From: Sphingomonas sanxanigenens
GTDB taxonomy: Bacteria > Pseudomonadota > Alphaproteobacteria > Sphingomonadales > Sphingomonadaceae
NCBI GenBank assembly: GCA_003240855.1
Contig: QFNN01000021.1
Coordinates: 1 to 31,980, forward strand
Direction of reading: 5' to 3'
DNA: 31,980 bases
Part shown: in pieces, positions 1-8,582 of the stretch
How positions within the stretch are numbered: position 1 is the stretch's first letter
How the letters are laid out: each line of letters begins with the position of its first letter
The notes under the pieces: model-generated
Databases searched by the model: none
Told to the model about the DNA's origin: nothing
What the model saw: the letters and a program-made list of their open reading frames with translations, nothing else
Program-made: the position numbers and the translations under genes

Positions 1-6
1 GCGCGG

Positions 7-34
7 TTGCATTGCCCGCCTCTTTCGGTTATGC
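7..34 (+). promoter_or_regulatory. possible promoter for rpmI-rplT
   Basis: TTGCAT at 7-12 and TTATGC at 29-34 are separated by 16 bases and would place transcription start about 80 bases before rpmI. The leader is long enough for a ribosomal-protein autoregulatory structure, but I could not identify one. The window begins just upstream, so a promoter further out (for example before infC) cannot be excluded. Confidence 0.25.
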
Positions 35-118
35 GCCCCGCCTTCATGCGATCGAGAGACTGTCCGGCTGTATGGGCTGCCGAGGCCGTCTGCAATCGTC
101 GAACATAAGGAGACGAAA

Positions 119-322
119 ATGCCCAAGCTGAAGACCAAGAGCGGTGTGAAGAAGCGCTTCAAGATCACCGCGACGGGCAAGATCAAGCACGGCGTCGCTG
201 GCAAGCGTCACCGCCTGATCAGCCACAACGCCAAGTATATCCGCCAGAATCGCGGCACCTCCGTCCTCTCCGACGCCGATACGGCGACGGTGAAGGCGTG
301 GGCCCCCTATGGCCTCAAGTAA
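119..322 (+). CDS. rpmI: 50S ribosomal protein L35
   Basis: The product is L35, a small basic protein of the large ribosomal subunit. The 67-residue product begins MPKLKTKSGVKKRFKITATG and carries the family's KHR/GKRHRLISHNAKYIRQNRG core, at the normal family length. The ATG is preceded by AAGGAG at a good distance. rplT follows 12 bases after the stop with its own AAGGAG, so the two are co-transcribed as in most bacteria. The usual partner infC is not visible upstream within the 118 bases available. Confidence 0.97.
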   Translation: MPKLKTKSGVKKRFKITATGKIKHGVAGKRHRLISHNAKYIRQNRGTSVLSDADTATVKAWAPYGLK

Positions 323-334
323 GGAGCACGCGAC

Positions 335-712
335 ATGGCACGAGTGAAGCGTGGCACGACCACCAAGGCGAAGCACAAGAGGATTCTGCAACAGGCGAAG
401 GGCTATTATGGCCGTCGCAAGAACACGATCCGCATTGCGCGCCAGGCCGTCGAAAAGGCCGGCCAATACGCCTATCGCGACCGCAAGGTTAAGAAGCGCA
501 GCTTCCGCGCCCTGTGGATCCAGCGCATCAACGCCGCTGTCCGCGCCGAAGGCCTGACCTACGGCGTGTTCATCCACGGCCTCAAGCTTGCGAATATCGA
601 TCTCGACCGCAAGGTCCTGGCCGACATCGCGATGCACGAGGGCGAAGCCTTCAGCGCGATCGTCGCGCAGGTGAAGGCCGCTCTCCCGGAAGGCGCGCGC
701 GTCGCCGCCTGA
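335..712 (+). CDS. rplT: 50S ribosomal protein L20
   Basis: L20 binds 23S rRNA early in assembly of the large subunit and in several bacteria represses its own operon. The 125-residue product has the typical very basic N-terminal extension (MARVKRGTTTKAKHKRIL, then GYYGRRKNTIRIA) and the globular C-terminal part (RRFRALWIQRINAAVR-like, here KKRSFRALWIQRINAAVRAE), of normal family length. It starts after an AAGGAG site 12 bases downstream of rpmI. A strong hairpin terminator follows the stop by about 25 bases, so the rpmI-rplT transcript probably ends there instead of running into pheS. Confidence 0.97.
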   Translation: MARVKRGTTTKAKHKRILQQAKGYYGRRKNTIRIARQAVEKAGQYAYRDRKVKKRSFRALWIQRINAAVRAEGLTYGVFIHGLKLANIDLDRKVLADIAMHEGEAFSAIVAQVKAALPEGARVAA

Positions 713-738
713 ACCGAATAAAAAGCAGAGGATGCCTC

Positions 739-772
739 AAGGGGCGGCGGCGCTTGGCGTCGCCGCCCCTTT
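739..772 (+). terminator. rho-independent terminator after rplT
   Basis: A GC-rich inverted repeat (left arm starting AAGGGGCGGCG at 739, right arm CGCCGCCCCTT ending near 771) with a short loop is followed by TTTTGTTTGTG. It lies 25 bases after the rplT stop and is the expected end of the rpmI-rplT transcript. The run of T is interrupted but adequate. Confidence 0.85.
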
Positions 773-825
773 TGTTTGTGCGCGGTCCGTCGCCCATCGT
801 CGGCAGGCGCGAACGGGAATGCGAC

Positions 826-1005
826 TCAGTCGGTCGCCTTTTCCTCGGGGTCGATCGGCTTGGCCGGCGCGGCCGGCTTGCGGCGATGCTGGCTGGCGTA
901 GAGCAGCGCGGCGACGATCGCCGCCGATCCGATGCCGACGCCCGCCGCCACCCATTTGCGCTTATCGGATCCGCTGTGGCGGCCACCGGGCTTTTCGTCA
1001 GACAT
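826..1005 (-). CDS. small single-pass membrane protein, unknown function
   Basis: The reading frame encodes about 59 residues starting MSDEKPGGRHSGSDKRKW. It has a charged N-terminus, one hydrophobic helix (roughly residues 18-37, VAAGVGIGSAAIVAALLYAS) and a proline- and lysine-rich tail ending EEKATD. GGAG lies six bases before the chosen ATG at 1005; the ATG directly in front of it (1008) and a GTG at 1017 are alternatives. The gene sits antisense between rplT and pheS. I do not recognise a named family; small proteins of this shape are common in sphingomonads. The start signal and membrane helix make it likely to be real. Confidence 0.6.
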   Translation of the reverse strand: MSDEKPGGRHSGSDKRKWVAAGVGIGSAAIVAALLYASQHRRKPAAPAKPIDPEEKATD

Positions 1006-1136
1006 CATAATCTCCACTCAGACACCGTCCGTCACCTCGCAGGCCGGGGACTCGCCTGTCAACCATGTCGGGCGAGGTCCGTTCCACAATCGCTGCTTGC
1101 GGCCGTGGCTTTTCCTGCGCGGCAATGCTCATCACC

Positions 1137-1165
1137 TTTGCTTTTTCGCGCTCTCTCGGCTTTAA
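1137..1165 (+). promoter_or_regulatory. possible pheS-pheT promoter giving a near-leaderless mRNA
   Basis: TTTGCT at 1137-1142 and CTTTAA at 1160-1165 are 17 bases apart and would start transcription about 3 bases before the pheS ATG at 1175. No Shine-Dalgarno sequence precedes that ATG, which fits a leaderless or very short leader. Both hexamers are weak matches, so this is inference supported by the same arrangement at metX, hisC and the secretion operon in this window. Confidence 0.3.
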
Positions 1166-1174
1166 GCCCGCCCC

Positions 1175-2251
1175 ATGACAGACGTGGATGAACTTAAGAC
1201 CCAAATCCTCGCGGCCGTCGCGGGCGCTGCGGGCCTCGATGCGCTTGAGGCCGTGCGGGTGGCCGCGCTCGGCAAGCAGGGGTCGGTGAGCGCGCTGCTC
1301 AAGACGCTGGGCGGGATGAGCCCCGAGGAACGGCAGGTGCAAGGCCCGCTGATCAACGGGTTGCGCGAGGCGGTGGCCGGCGCGATCGCCGCGCGCAAGG
1401 ATGCGTTCGAGGCCGCCGCGCTGGAGGCTCGCCTCGCGTCCGAAGCGGTCGATATGACGCTGCCCGCGCCGGAGGCTCCGCGCGGATCGGTTCACCCCGT
1501 CAGCCAGGTCATGGATGAGCTGGCCGAGATCTTCGCCGACCTCGGCTTCGCCGTCGCCTCGGGTCCGGAGATCGAGGACGACTGGCATAACTTCACCGCG
1601 CTCAACATTCCCGAGAGCCATCCGGCGCGCGCGATGCATGACACATTCTACTTCCCCGACGAGAAGGACGGGAAGAAGATGCTGCTCAGGACGCACACCT
1701 CGCCCGTGCAGATCCGCACGATGACGAGCCAGCAGCCTCCCATTCGCATCATCGCCCCCGGCCGCGTCTATCGGTCGGACAGCGATGCGACGCACACGCC
1801 GATGTTCCACCAGATCGAAGGACTGGTGATCGATCGCGGCATCCATCTCGGTCATCTGCGCTGGACGCTGGAGACCTTCCTCAAGGCTTTCTTCGAGCGT
1901 GACGACATCGTGCTGCGGCTGCGGCCCAGCTATTTCCCCTTCACCGAGCCTTCGGTCGAGGTCGATGTCGGCTATTCGATCGAGAAGGGCAGGCGGGTGA
2001 TAGGCGGATCCGAAGGCTGGATGGAGGTGCTGGGCAGCGGCATGGTTCACCGCAAGGTGATCGAGGCGTGCGGCCTTGATCCTGAGGAGTGGCAGGGCTT
2101 CGCCTTCGGCACCGGCGTCGATCGCCTCGCCATGCTCAAATATGGCATGGACGATCTGCGCGCCTTCTTCGACGGCGATCTGCGCTGGCTGCGCCATTAC
2201 GGCTTCCAGAGCCTCGACATTCCCACCCTCTCGGCGGGAGTCGGCGCATGA
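1175..2251 (+). CDS. pheS: phenylalanine-tRNA ligase alpha subunit
   Basis: The product is the catalytic subunit of the cytosolic alpha2-beta2 enzyme that charges tRNA-Phe. The 358-residue product has an N-terminal coiled-coil arm (about 1-90) for tRNA contact, then the class II core. Motif 1 lies in the GSVHPVSQVMDELAEIFADL region, motif 2 at GRVYRSDSDATHTPMFHQIE, and motif 3 at FAFGTGVDRLAMLKYGMDDL. The phenylalanine pocket segment GWMEVLGSGMVHRKV is present. Its stop overlaps the pheT start (ATGA), so the two subunits are translationally coupled. The ATG at 1175 has no clear ribosome-binding site. Confidence 0.96.
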   Translation: MTDVDELKTQILAAVAGAAGLDALEAVRVAALGKQGSVSALLKTLGGMSPEERQVQGPLINGLREAVAGAIAARKDAFEAAALEARLASEAVDMTLPAPEAPRGSVHPVSQVMDELAEIFADLGFAVASGPEIEDDWHNFTALNIPESHPARAMHDTFYFPDEKDGKKMLLRTHTSPVQIRTMTSQQPPIRIIAPGRVYRSDSDATHTPMFHQIEGLVIDRGIHLGHLRWTLETFLKAFFERDDIVLRLRPSYFPFTEPSVEVDVGYSIEKGRRVIGGSEGWMEVLGSGMVHRKVIEACGLDPEEWQGFAFGTGVDRLAMLKYGMDDLRAFFDGDLRWLRHYGFQSLDIPTLSAGVGA

Positions 2252-4638
2252 AGTTCACTCTGTCATGGCTCAAGGAGCATCTGGAAACCGACGCGACCGT
2301 CGATCAGGTGGCGGATGCGCTCACCCGCATCGGGCTTGAGGTCGAAAGCGTCGTCAATCCGGCCGAGGCGCTCGCGCCGTTCCGCATCGCCAGGGTGCTG
2401 ACCGCCGAGCGTCATCCGCAGGCGGACAAGCTGCAGGTGCTGTCGGTCGATGCGGGCGACGGCCCCGTGCAGGTCGTCTGCGGCGCGCCCAATGCCCGTG
2501 CGGGGCTGGTCGGCGTGTTCGGCGCGCCCGGCGCCTATGTGCCGGGCAGCGACATCACGCTGAAGGTCGCCGCGATCCGCGGCGTCGAGAGCCGGGGCAT
2601 GATGTGCTCGGTGCGCGAGCTTCAGCTCGGCGAGGAGCATGACGGCATCATCGAGCTGCCGGCCGATGCGCCGGTGGGCGAAGGCTATGCCGCTTGGGCG
2701 GGGCTCGACGATCCGCTTTTCGATATCGCGATCACGCCCAACCGGCAGGATTGCATGGGCGTGCGCGGCATCGCGCGCGATCTTGCCGCCGCGGGCCTTG
2801 GCGCGCTGAAGCCGCTGGCCGGCGTCTATCGCATGGCCTCGCTCGATCCGATCGACGGCGGCGATCCCGCGCCTGACGTGCAGACGCGCGATCCCGAAGG
2901 CTGCCCCGCCTTCTATGCGCAGGCCGTGTCTGGCGTGACCAACGGCGCGGCGCCGGCATGGATGGCGGCAAAGCTCAAGGCGATCGGGCAGAAGCCGATA
3001 TCGACCCTTGTCGACATCACCAATTTCGTCTCGATCGATCTCGGCCGTCCGCTGCACGTCTATGACCGGGCGAAGCTCGTCGGCGGGCTTGTCGCGCGCA
3101 AGGCGAAGGCGGGCGAACAGGTGCTGGCGCTCAACGGCAAGAGCTATACGCTCGACGAGACGATGACCGTCATCGCCGACGATGTGGCCGTGCATGACAT
3201 TGGCGGCATCATGGGCGGCGAACATTCGGGCGTGTCCGGCGCGACCGCCGACGTCATCATCGAATGCGCCTGGTTCGATCCCGATCATATCGCGCGGACG
3301 GGGCAGAAGCTCGGCCTCACCAGCGACGCGCGCCAGCGCTTCGAGCGCGGCGTCGATCCCGCCTTCCTTGATGACGGCCTCGCCATCGCGACGCGGCTGG
3401 TGCTCGATCATTGCGGCGGGACGCCGAGCAGGATCACGCGCGCCGGCCGTCCGCCGATCGAGGCCAGGACGATCGCCTATGATCCCGGCCTCTGCGCACG
3501 CCTCGGCGGCGTCGACGTGGCGGCGGCCGAACAGCGCGCGATCCTCGAACGCCTCGGCTTCGTCGTTGCGGGCGATGCGCCGTTCAGCGTGACGGTGCCG
3601 AGCTGGCGTCGCGACGTCGACGGCCCGGCCGATCTGGTCGAGGAAGTCGTCCGCATAACCGGCATCGACAATGTGCCGTCGGTCCCGCTCGATCGCGCGC
3701 CCGGCGTCGCGCGGCCGACCGCGACCCCCGATCAGCTCGTCGAGCGTCGCGTGCGCCGCACGGCGGCCGCGCGCGGGCTGAACGAAGCGGTGACGTGGAG
3801 CTTCATCGCCGAGAGCGAAGCCGCCCTGTTCGGCGGCGGTGCGTGGAGCCTCGCTAATCCGATCAGCGAGGATCTGAAGGTGATGCGCCCCTCGCTGCTT
3901 CCCGGCCTGCTCGCCGCCGTGCGGCGCAATGCCGATCGCGGTGCGGAGACGATCCGTCTGTTTGAAGTCGGGCGTCGCTATCTCGCCGATAGCGAGCGGC
4001 TGACGCTTGGCTTCGTGCTGGGCGGCGATCGCGCGCCGCGCGGCTGGCGGACGGGCAAGGCGCAGCCCTTCGACGCGTTCGACGCCAAGGCGGAGGCGCT
4101 CGCGTTGCTCGGCGCGGCGGGCGCGCCGGTCGAAAACCTGCAGGTGATGGGCGAAGCTTCGGCTGCTTATCATCCCGGCCGCTCGGCGACGCTGCGCCTT
4201 GGCCCCAAGGCCGTGCTTGCCGAGTTCGGCGTGCTTCATCCCGCGCTCGCCCGGACGCTCGATCTCGACGGCGTCGTGGTGGCGGGCGAGATTTTCCTCG
4301 ACGCCATCCCCGCGCGGCGCGCGGCGGGCCGGATGCGTCCAGCCTATGCGCCGCCCGCGTTGCAGGCGGTGACGCGCGACTTCGCCTTTCTCGTTCCCGC
4401 CGATCTCGCCGCCGACGCGCTCGTCCGCGCGGTGAGGGGCGCGGACAAGGCGGCGATCGTCTCGGCGCGGCTGTTCGATCTCTTCACCGGCCAGGGCGTG
4501 CCCGAGGGGCTGAAGTCGCTCGCGGTCGAAGTGACGCTCCAGCCGGTCGAGAAAAGTTTCGCCGAGGAGGATCTGTCGGCGATCGCGGCGAAGGTCGTCG
4601 CCGCCGCCGCCAAGCTCGGCGCGACGCTGCGCGGCTGA
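2248..4638 (+). CDS. pheT: phenylalanine-tRNA ligase beta subunit
   Basis: This is the 796-residue beta subunit of phenylalanyl-tRNA synthetase, of normal bacterial length. It begins MKFTLSWLKEHLETDATVDQ, then carries the EMAPII-like OB fold (about residues 40-150, including VVCGAPNARAGLVGVFGAPG), the B3/B4 editing region in the middle, a B5 domain and a C-terminal ferredoxin-like anticodon-binding domain (about 700-796, starting near PPALQAVTRDFAFLVP). The frame stays open upstream, but the ATG at 2248 overlapping the pheS stop matches the family start. Its TGA shares a base with the ATG of the next gene, suggesting one three-gene transcript. Confidence 0.96.
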   Translation: MKFTLSWLKEHLETDATVDQVADALTRIGLEVESVVNPAEALAPFRIARVLTAERHPQADKLQVLSVDAGDGPVQVVCGAPNARAGLVGVFGAPGAYVPGSDITLKVAAIRGVESRGMMCSVRELQLGEEHDGIIELPADAPVGEGYAAWAGLDDPLFDIAITPNRQDCMGVRGIARDLAAAGLGALKPLAGVYRMASLDPIDGGDPAPDVQTRDPEGCPAFYAQAVSGVTNGAAPAWMAAKLKAIGQKPISTLVDITNFVSIDLGRPLHVYDRAKLVGGLVARKAKAGEQVLALNGKSYTLDETMTVIADDVAVHDIGGIMGGEHSGVSGATADVIIECAWFDPDHIARTGQKLGLTSDARQRFERGVDPAFLDDGLAIATRLVLDHCGGTPSRITRAGRPPIEARTIAYDPGLCARLGGVDVAAAEQRAILERLGFVVAGDAPFSVTVPSWRRDVDGPADLVEEVVRITGIDNVPSVPLDRAPGVARPTATPDQLVERRVRRTAAARGLNEAVTWSFIAESEAALFGGGAWSLANPISEDLKVMRPSLLPGLLAAVRRNADRGAETIRLFEVGRRYLADSERLTLGFVLGGDRAPRGWRTGKAQPFDAFDAKAEALALLGAAGAPVENLQVMGEASAAYHPGRSATLRLGPKAVLAEFGVLHPALARTLDLDGVVVAGEIFLDAIPARRAAGRMRPAYAPPALQAVTRDFAFLVPADLAADALVRAVRGADKAAIVSARLFDLFTGQGVPEGLKSLAVEVTLQPVEKSFAEEDLSAIAAKVVAAAAKLGATLRG

Positions 4639-5510
4639 TGGGCGCGTCGGTCGCCATCGCGTCCGATGCGCTCAGCGCCGAAATCGCACCCCTGGGCGCC
4701 GAGCTTCAGCGCCTCGCCGCCGCTGATGGGCGCGAACTGTTGTGGGACGGCGATCCCGCCTGGTGGGGCGGGCGTGCGCCGATCCTCTTCCCGATCGTCG
4801 GGGCGCTGGCGGGGGACCGCTATCGGCTGGCGGGCAAGGGCTATGCGCTGCCCCGCCACGGCTTCGCGCGCCGCAGCACCTTCGCGCTCGTCGCGCAGGC
4901 GAGCGATCATGCCCGGTTCCGGCTGGAGGATGATGCGGAGACGCGTGCGGCCTATCCTTTCGCCTTCGCGCTGGAGCTTGATTACCGCCTGACCGGCGCG
5001 ACGCTCGCGATCACCGCGACGATCATCAATCGCGACGCCATCGCGCTGCCGGCGAGCATCGGCTTTCATCCAGCTTTTCGCTGGCCGCTCGGCGATGCGG
5101 CGCGACAGGACCACAAGCTTGATTTCGACCAGGCCGAACCGCACGCCGTCCGTCGCCTCGATGCCGGCGGCCTGCAACTGCCGATGCCCGAAGCTACGCC
5201 GGTCGAGGGCACGCGCCTCGCCCTCACCGACGATCTCTTTGTGCGCGATGTGCTCATCCTCGAACGGCTCGAAAGCTGCTCGCTCGTCTATGGCGCGGCA
5301 GGCGGCCCCAGCCTCGAGATCGCTTATCCCGACGCCGCCTGGCTCGGCATCTGGAGCAAGCCCGGCGCGCCGTTCATCTGTATCGAGCCCTGGCAGGGCG
5401 TCGCCGATCCCGAAGGCTTCGATCGCGATTTCCGCGACAAGCCGGGGGTGATCGAAATCGCCCCCGGCCAGTCCTATGCGTTCGGGATGAGCGTTACGCT
5501 CAGAATTTGA
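4638..5510 (+). CDS. aldose 1-epimerase family protein (galactose mutarotase fold)
   Basis: This 290-residue protein belongs to the aldose 1-epimerase (LacX/GalM-like) family, which interconverts alpha and beta anomers of hexoses or their phosphates. Visible signatures are GRAPILFPIVG near residues 45-55, His74 in LPRHGFARRS, His144 in IGFHPAFRWPLG and Glu250 in CIEPWQG. These are the usual candidates for the catalytic acid, base and substrate contacts. The start ATG shares one base with the pheT stop (TGATG), so translation is probably coupled, though no functional link to phenylalanyl-tRNA synthesis is evident. Its 3' end overlaps the convergent receptor gene by 11 bases. The exact sugar substrate cannot be told from sequence. 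Confidence 0.88.
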   Translation: MGASVAIASDALSAEIAPLGAELQRLAAADGRELLWDGDPAWWGGRAPILFPIVGALAGDRYRLAGKGYALPRHGFARRSTFALVAQASDHARFRLEDDAETRAAYPFAFALELDYRLTGATLAITATIINRDAIALPASIGFHPAFRWPLGDAARQDHKLDFDQAEPHAVRRLDAGGLQLPMPEATPVEGTRLALTDDLFVRDVLILERLESCSLVYGAAGGPSLEIAYPDAAWLGIWSKPGAPFICIEPWQGVADPEGFDRDFRDKPGVIEIAPGQSYAFGMSVTLRI

Positions 5511-7833
5511 ACCCGGCGGTGATCGACCAGGTGCGCGGATCGCCATAATAAGCGGTCTGGATGTTGCCCACGCTGGAGAACTCCTGGCCGTCGGTCTTGT
5601 AAACCGTGTCGCCGATATTCTTCACGCCGCCGCGCAGATACCAGCGCTGGCCGGGCGCGTCATATTGCACATAGGCGTTGGCGATCCAGTAGCCGTTCTC
5701 GGTCAGCCCCGGGCGATTGTCGATCGACAGATATTGCTTGTCGACGAAGCGCGCATCGCCGCCCAGCGTGATGCTGCCCGCGCCGCCCAGGTCGAAGCGA
5801 TAGTCGCTGCCGACCGAGAAGCTGATCGGGGGCGCGAAGGCGGGCTTGCACACCACGCGCTGCCCGGTGGGGTTGCACGAGAAGGTCGGCGGCCGCCGCC
5901 CGTCGTCGAAGCGCTGATATTTGGCGTCGAGATAGCCGAGGCTGGTGCGGATGTTCCACCCGCGCGCCGGCTCGACCGCCATTTCGCTCTCGATGCCCCA
6001 GATGCGCAGCTTGCCGGCGTTGAGCACCGGGAAAGCGCCCGCGCTGCCGCCGCCGACGCGCGCCTGGAAGTCTTTGTAATCCGAATAGAAAACGTCGCCA
6101 GACAGGCGGACGCGCCCGCCGAGGAAAGCCGCCTTTGCGCCGCCTTCATAGGTCCACACCGTCTCGGGCTTGAAATAGGGGACGATGGTCGGCACGCCGT
6201 TGACCACTTCGGTCACGTCCGCGATCGAATTGGCGCGGCCGTTGAACCCGCCCGATTTGAAGCCGCGCGACGCCGAGACGTAGATCAGACTGTCGCGCGA
6301 GGGCTTGTAGGACAGGGTGAAGGAGGGCGTCCATGCGTCGAAGCTCACCGAATCGTCGGCATTATAGGGCGCGGGCAGGTTCTGCGGGAAGGCGAAGGTC
6401 ACGCGGTTCAGCGCCGCCAGCGACGACGCCGTCGTCGTGATGCGGTCGTAGCGCTTCTTCTCCTTGGTGTAGCGCAGGCCGCCGGTGAACGAGAGCTTGT
6501 CGGTCAGCTCGTAGGTAAGCTGGCCGAACGCGGCATAGCTTTTGGTGCGCTGATCGTCGTCGATGAAGCGCGTGAAGGTGATGGGTCCGCCAAGCAACGT
6601 GAACAGGGAGTCGTCATAGGATTCCTGATGCGAGGTCACTTTCTCGTTCAGATAATAAAGGCCGAACACGCCCTTCAGCCGCTCGGTATCCAGCTTCAAC
6701 TGGACTTCCTGGCTGAACTGGTGCTGGCGGAATCCCACGAAGGCGTCGGCGATCTCCAGCTCGGTCGCGTCGAAATCCAGATAATAATCGGGCTTCAGCT
6801 TGCGATAGGCGGTGATCGAGGTCAGCGTCAGCGCGTCGGTCAGCTCGTAATTCATGTTGAGCGAGACGCCCCAGTGGTCGAGTCGCTGGCCCTGGCCGGG
6901 CTGCAGGCTGGTCGACGCCTTGAAATCGTATTTGCCATAGGGATAGGCCGGCTTGGCGACGCGCACGCCGGTCACGAAATCGGTCTGCGTCAGCGGCGCG
7001 GTGGCGTAGCCCAGCGTCGGCGCGGTGCGCTGGCGCGTATAATCGCCCGAAATGGTGAAATCGAAACGCTCGGTCGGCTGCACGCGCAGGATTGCGCGGC
7101 CGGCGAGGGTGTTGCGGTCATTATATTTGCGGCCGGTCAGCGGATCGGTGACGATGCCGTCGCGCTTATCATAGACGCCGGCAAGGCTCAGCGCGACCTT
7201 GTCGGCGACGATCGGGGCCGAGACATAGCCGTTGAGAAGCCACTGGTCGAACCGGCCATAGGTCACGCTGCCGGCGGCGGTCAGCGTGTCGAGGTCGGGG
7301 CGCTTCGAGACGATGTTGACTGCGCCGCCGATCGTGTTCTTGCCATAGAGCGTGCCCTGCGGTCCGCGCAGCACCTCGATATGGTCCACGTCGAACAGGC
7401 TGAACAGCGCGCCCTGGATGCGGCTCATATAGACGCCGTCGACATAGATGCCGACTGCGGGGTCGAACGTCTGCAGCGCATCGGGCTGGCCGACGCCGCG
7501 GATGAAGATATTGGCGTTGGACGTCGATCCGCGCCCCTGCACCAGATTGACGTTGGGCACCGTGCCCTGGATGCCGCCCAGGTCGATCGCCTGCGTGCGC
7601 GCCAGATCGGTGGCGGTCAGCGCGGTGATGGCGATCGGCACGTCGATCAGCCGTTCCTCGCGCTTGCGCGCCACGACCACGATCTCGCCCGAATCGACGT
7701 CGCCGGAACTGGCGTCGGTGGTCGAGGCGGTGGGGGCGACGTCCTGCGCGACTGCGGGAACGGCGGCGAAGGCCGCTGCGGCGACGCCGAGCCTGAACAG
7801 GGCGCGCGCGGAAATGCTGGTGGTGCTGATCAT
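5500..7833 (-). CDS. TonB-dependent outer-membrane receptor
   Basis: The product is a 777-residue TonB-dependent transporter of the outer membrane. Residues 1-30 form a signal peptide (hydrophobic AAAAFAAVPAVAQ, cleavage likely after AQ). The plug domain follows, starting near GEIVVVARKREERLIDVPIA and including IFIRGVG and RGPQGTLYGKNTIGGAVNIV. The rest is a 22-strand-type barrel ending SITAGFKF, with the terminal Phe typical of barrel proteins. The ATG at 7833 has GGAGG five bases upstream and gives the signal peptide, so the longer open frame is not used. A TetR regulator lies head to head. The substrate is unknown; the plug type (DVPIAITALT) is the one greatly expanded in sphingomonads. 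Confidence 0.95.
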   Translation of the reverse strand: MISTTSISARALFRLGVAAAAFAAVPAVAQDVAPTASTTDASSGDVDSGEIVVVARKREERLIDVPIAITALTATDLARTQAIDLGGIQGTVPNVNLVQGRGSTSNANIFIRGVGQPDALQTFDPAVGIYVDGVYMSRIQGALFSLFDVDHIEVLRGPQGTLYGKNTIGGAVNIVSKRPDLDTLTAAGSVTYGRFDQWLLNGYVSAPIVADKVALSLAGVYDKRDGIVTDPLTGRKYNDRNTLAGRAILRVQPTERFDFTISGDYTRQRTAPTLGYATAPLTQTDFVTGVRVAKPAYPYGKYDFKASTSLQPGQGQRLDHWGVSLNMNYELTDALTLTSITAYRKLKPDYYLDFDATELEIADAFVGFRQHQFSQEVQLKLDTERLKGVFGLYYLNEKVTSHQESYDDSLFTLLGGPITFTRFIDDDQRTKSYAAFGQLTYELTDKLSFTGGLRYTKEKKRYDRITTTASSLAALNRVTFAFPQNLPAPYNADDSVSFDAWTPSFTLSYKPSRDSLIYVSASRGFKSGGFNGRANSIADVTEVVNGVPTIVPYFKPETVWTYEGGAKAAFLGGRVRLSGDVFYSDYKDFQARVGGGSAGAFPVLNAGKLRIWGIESEMAVEPARGWNIRTSLGYLDAKYQRFDDGRRPPTFSCNPTGQRVVCKPAFAPPISFSVGSDYRFDLGGAGSITLGGDARFVDKQYLSIDNRPGLTENGYWIANAYVQYDAPGQRWYLRGGVKNIGDTVYKTDGQEFSSVGNIQTAYYGDPRTWSITAGFKF

Positions 7834-7870
7834 GCCATCCTCCCTCTGGGCACCCCGCTCATGCGGCGGG

Positions 7871-7898
7871 TTGTGCCGGTTTCGATCCACCGTATAAT
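7871..7898 (+). promoter_or_regulatory. promoter of the TetR gene
   Basis: TTGTGC at 7871-7876 and a perfect TATAAT at 7893-7898 are separated by 16 bases and point toward the TetR gene. Predicted start of transcription falls inside the inverted repeat at 7901-7922, so the regulator would repress itself. Confidence 0.5.
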
Positions 7899-7919
7899 GA
7901 AAGCTGAACCGGGTTTCAA
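7891..7919 (-). promoter_or_regulatory. promoter of the TonB-dependent receptor gene
   Basis: On the minus strand TTGAAA (7919-7914) and TATACG (7896-7891) are separated by 17 bases and point toward the receptor gene. The -35 box and spacer are covered by the inverted repeat, and the -10 box overlaps the -10 of the opposite promoter. Confidence 0.5.
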
Positions 7920-7922
7920 CTT
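7901..7922. promoter_or_regulatory. inverted repeat, likely operator of the divergent TetR regulator
   Basis: Eight-base arms (AAGCTGAA at 7901-7908 and TTCAACTT at 7915-7922) are complementary at seven of eight positions around a six-base centre. The size and spacing suit a TetR dimer. It lies between the two divergent genes and overlaps the receptor's -35 box and the probable +1 of the TetR gene. Confidence 0.55.
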
Positions 7923-7942
7923 CGGTCGCGAAGGAGGGGATA

Positions 7943-8575
7943 TTGTCCGAAGCGCGTGGCAGTGCTGCAACAGCCCGCCAGCCTGTCGCAGGGGCGAAGG
8001 TGCCGCGCACCGAACGCGGGCGGCGCACGCTGCGCGCCATTCTCGACGCCGCGGCGGGCGAGTTTGCGGAAAAGGGATTTCACGACGCCTCGATCAGCCA
8101 GATCACGCACCGCGCGGGCGTCGCGCTTGGCAGTTTCTACACCTATTTCGATTCCAAGGAGGCGGTGTTCCGCGCGCTGGTCAGCGATATGACGGCGCAG
8201 GTGCGCGATCATGTCGCCCCCCACATCGCTGCGGCCCCCGATCAGCTCGCCGCCGAACATGCCGGCCTGCTCCACTTTCTCGAATTCGCGCGCGCGCACA
8301 AGGAAGTCTATAGGATCATCGACGAGGCGGAGTTCGTCGACGCCGACAGCTATCGCAGCCATTATCGCAACACCGTCGATCGCATCCGCACGCGCCTCGA
8401 AGCGGCGGCGAAGCGCGGCGAGGTCCGCGCCGATGTCGGCGAGGTTCATGCCTGGGCGATCATGGGCATGAACGTGTTCCTGGGGTTGCGCTATGGCATC
8501 TGGGACGACGACCTGTCGCCCGAAGAGGTGGCGCGCATCGCCGGCGACCTGCTGAGCGACGGGCTTAAGGCTTAA
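7943..8575 (+). CDS. TetR/AcrR family transcriptional regulator
   Basis: This is a 210-residue one-component repressor. An unstructured start (MSEARGSAATARQPVAGAKV) is followed by the TetR DNA-binding domain at about residues 27-75 (RGRRTLRAILDAAAGEFAEK, then the recognition region ITHRAGVALGSFYTYFDSKE), and by a helical ligand-binding domain. The start codon is TTG, supported by AAGGAGG five bases upstream; no ATG lies in a better place. It is divergent from the TonB-dependent receptor, and the inverted repeat in the shared region suggests it controls that receptor and itself. The inducing ligand is unknown, plausibly the substrate that the receptor imports. Confidence 0.92.
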   Translation: MSEARGSAATARQPVAGAKVPRTERGRRTLRAILDAAAGEFAEKGFHDASISQITHRAGVALGSFYTYFDSKEAVFRALVSDMTAQVRDHVAPHIAAAPDQLAAEHAGLLHFLEFARAHKEVYRIIDEAEFVDADSYRSHYRNTVDRIRTRLEAAAKRGEVRADVGEVHAWAIMGMNVFLGLRYGIWDDDLSPEEVARIAGDLLSDGLKA

Positions 8576-8582
8576 GCTGTCG

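Noticed and set aside
998..4239. Long minus-strand open frames opposite pheS and pheT
   Set aside because: They are His/Arg/Ala-rich mirror frames of GC-rich coding sequence with no start signals; the plus-strand genes are certain.
5665..8313. An 882-codon plus-strand open frame opposite the TonB-dependent receptor
   Set aside because: Composition is that of an antisense shadow (many ADA, RRR, DHH runs) and the receptor on the other strand has signal peptide, plug and barrel end.
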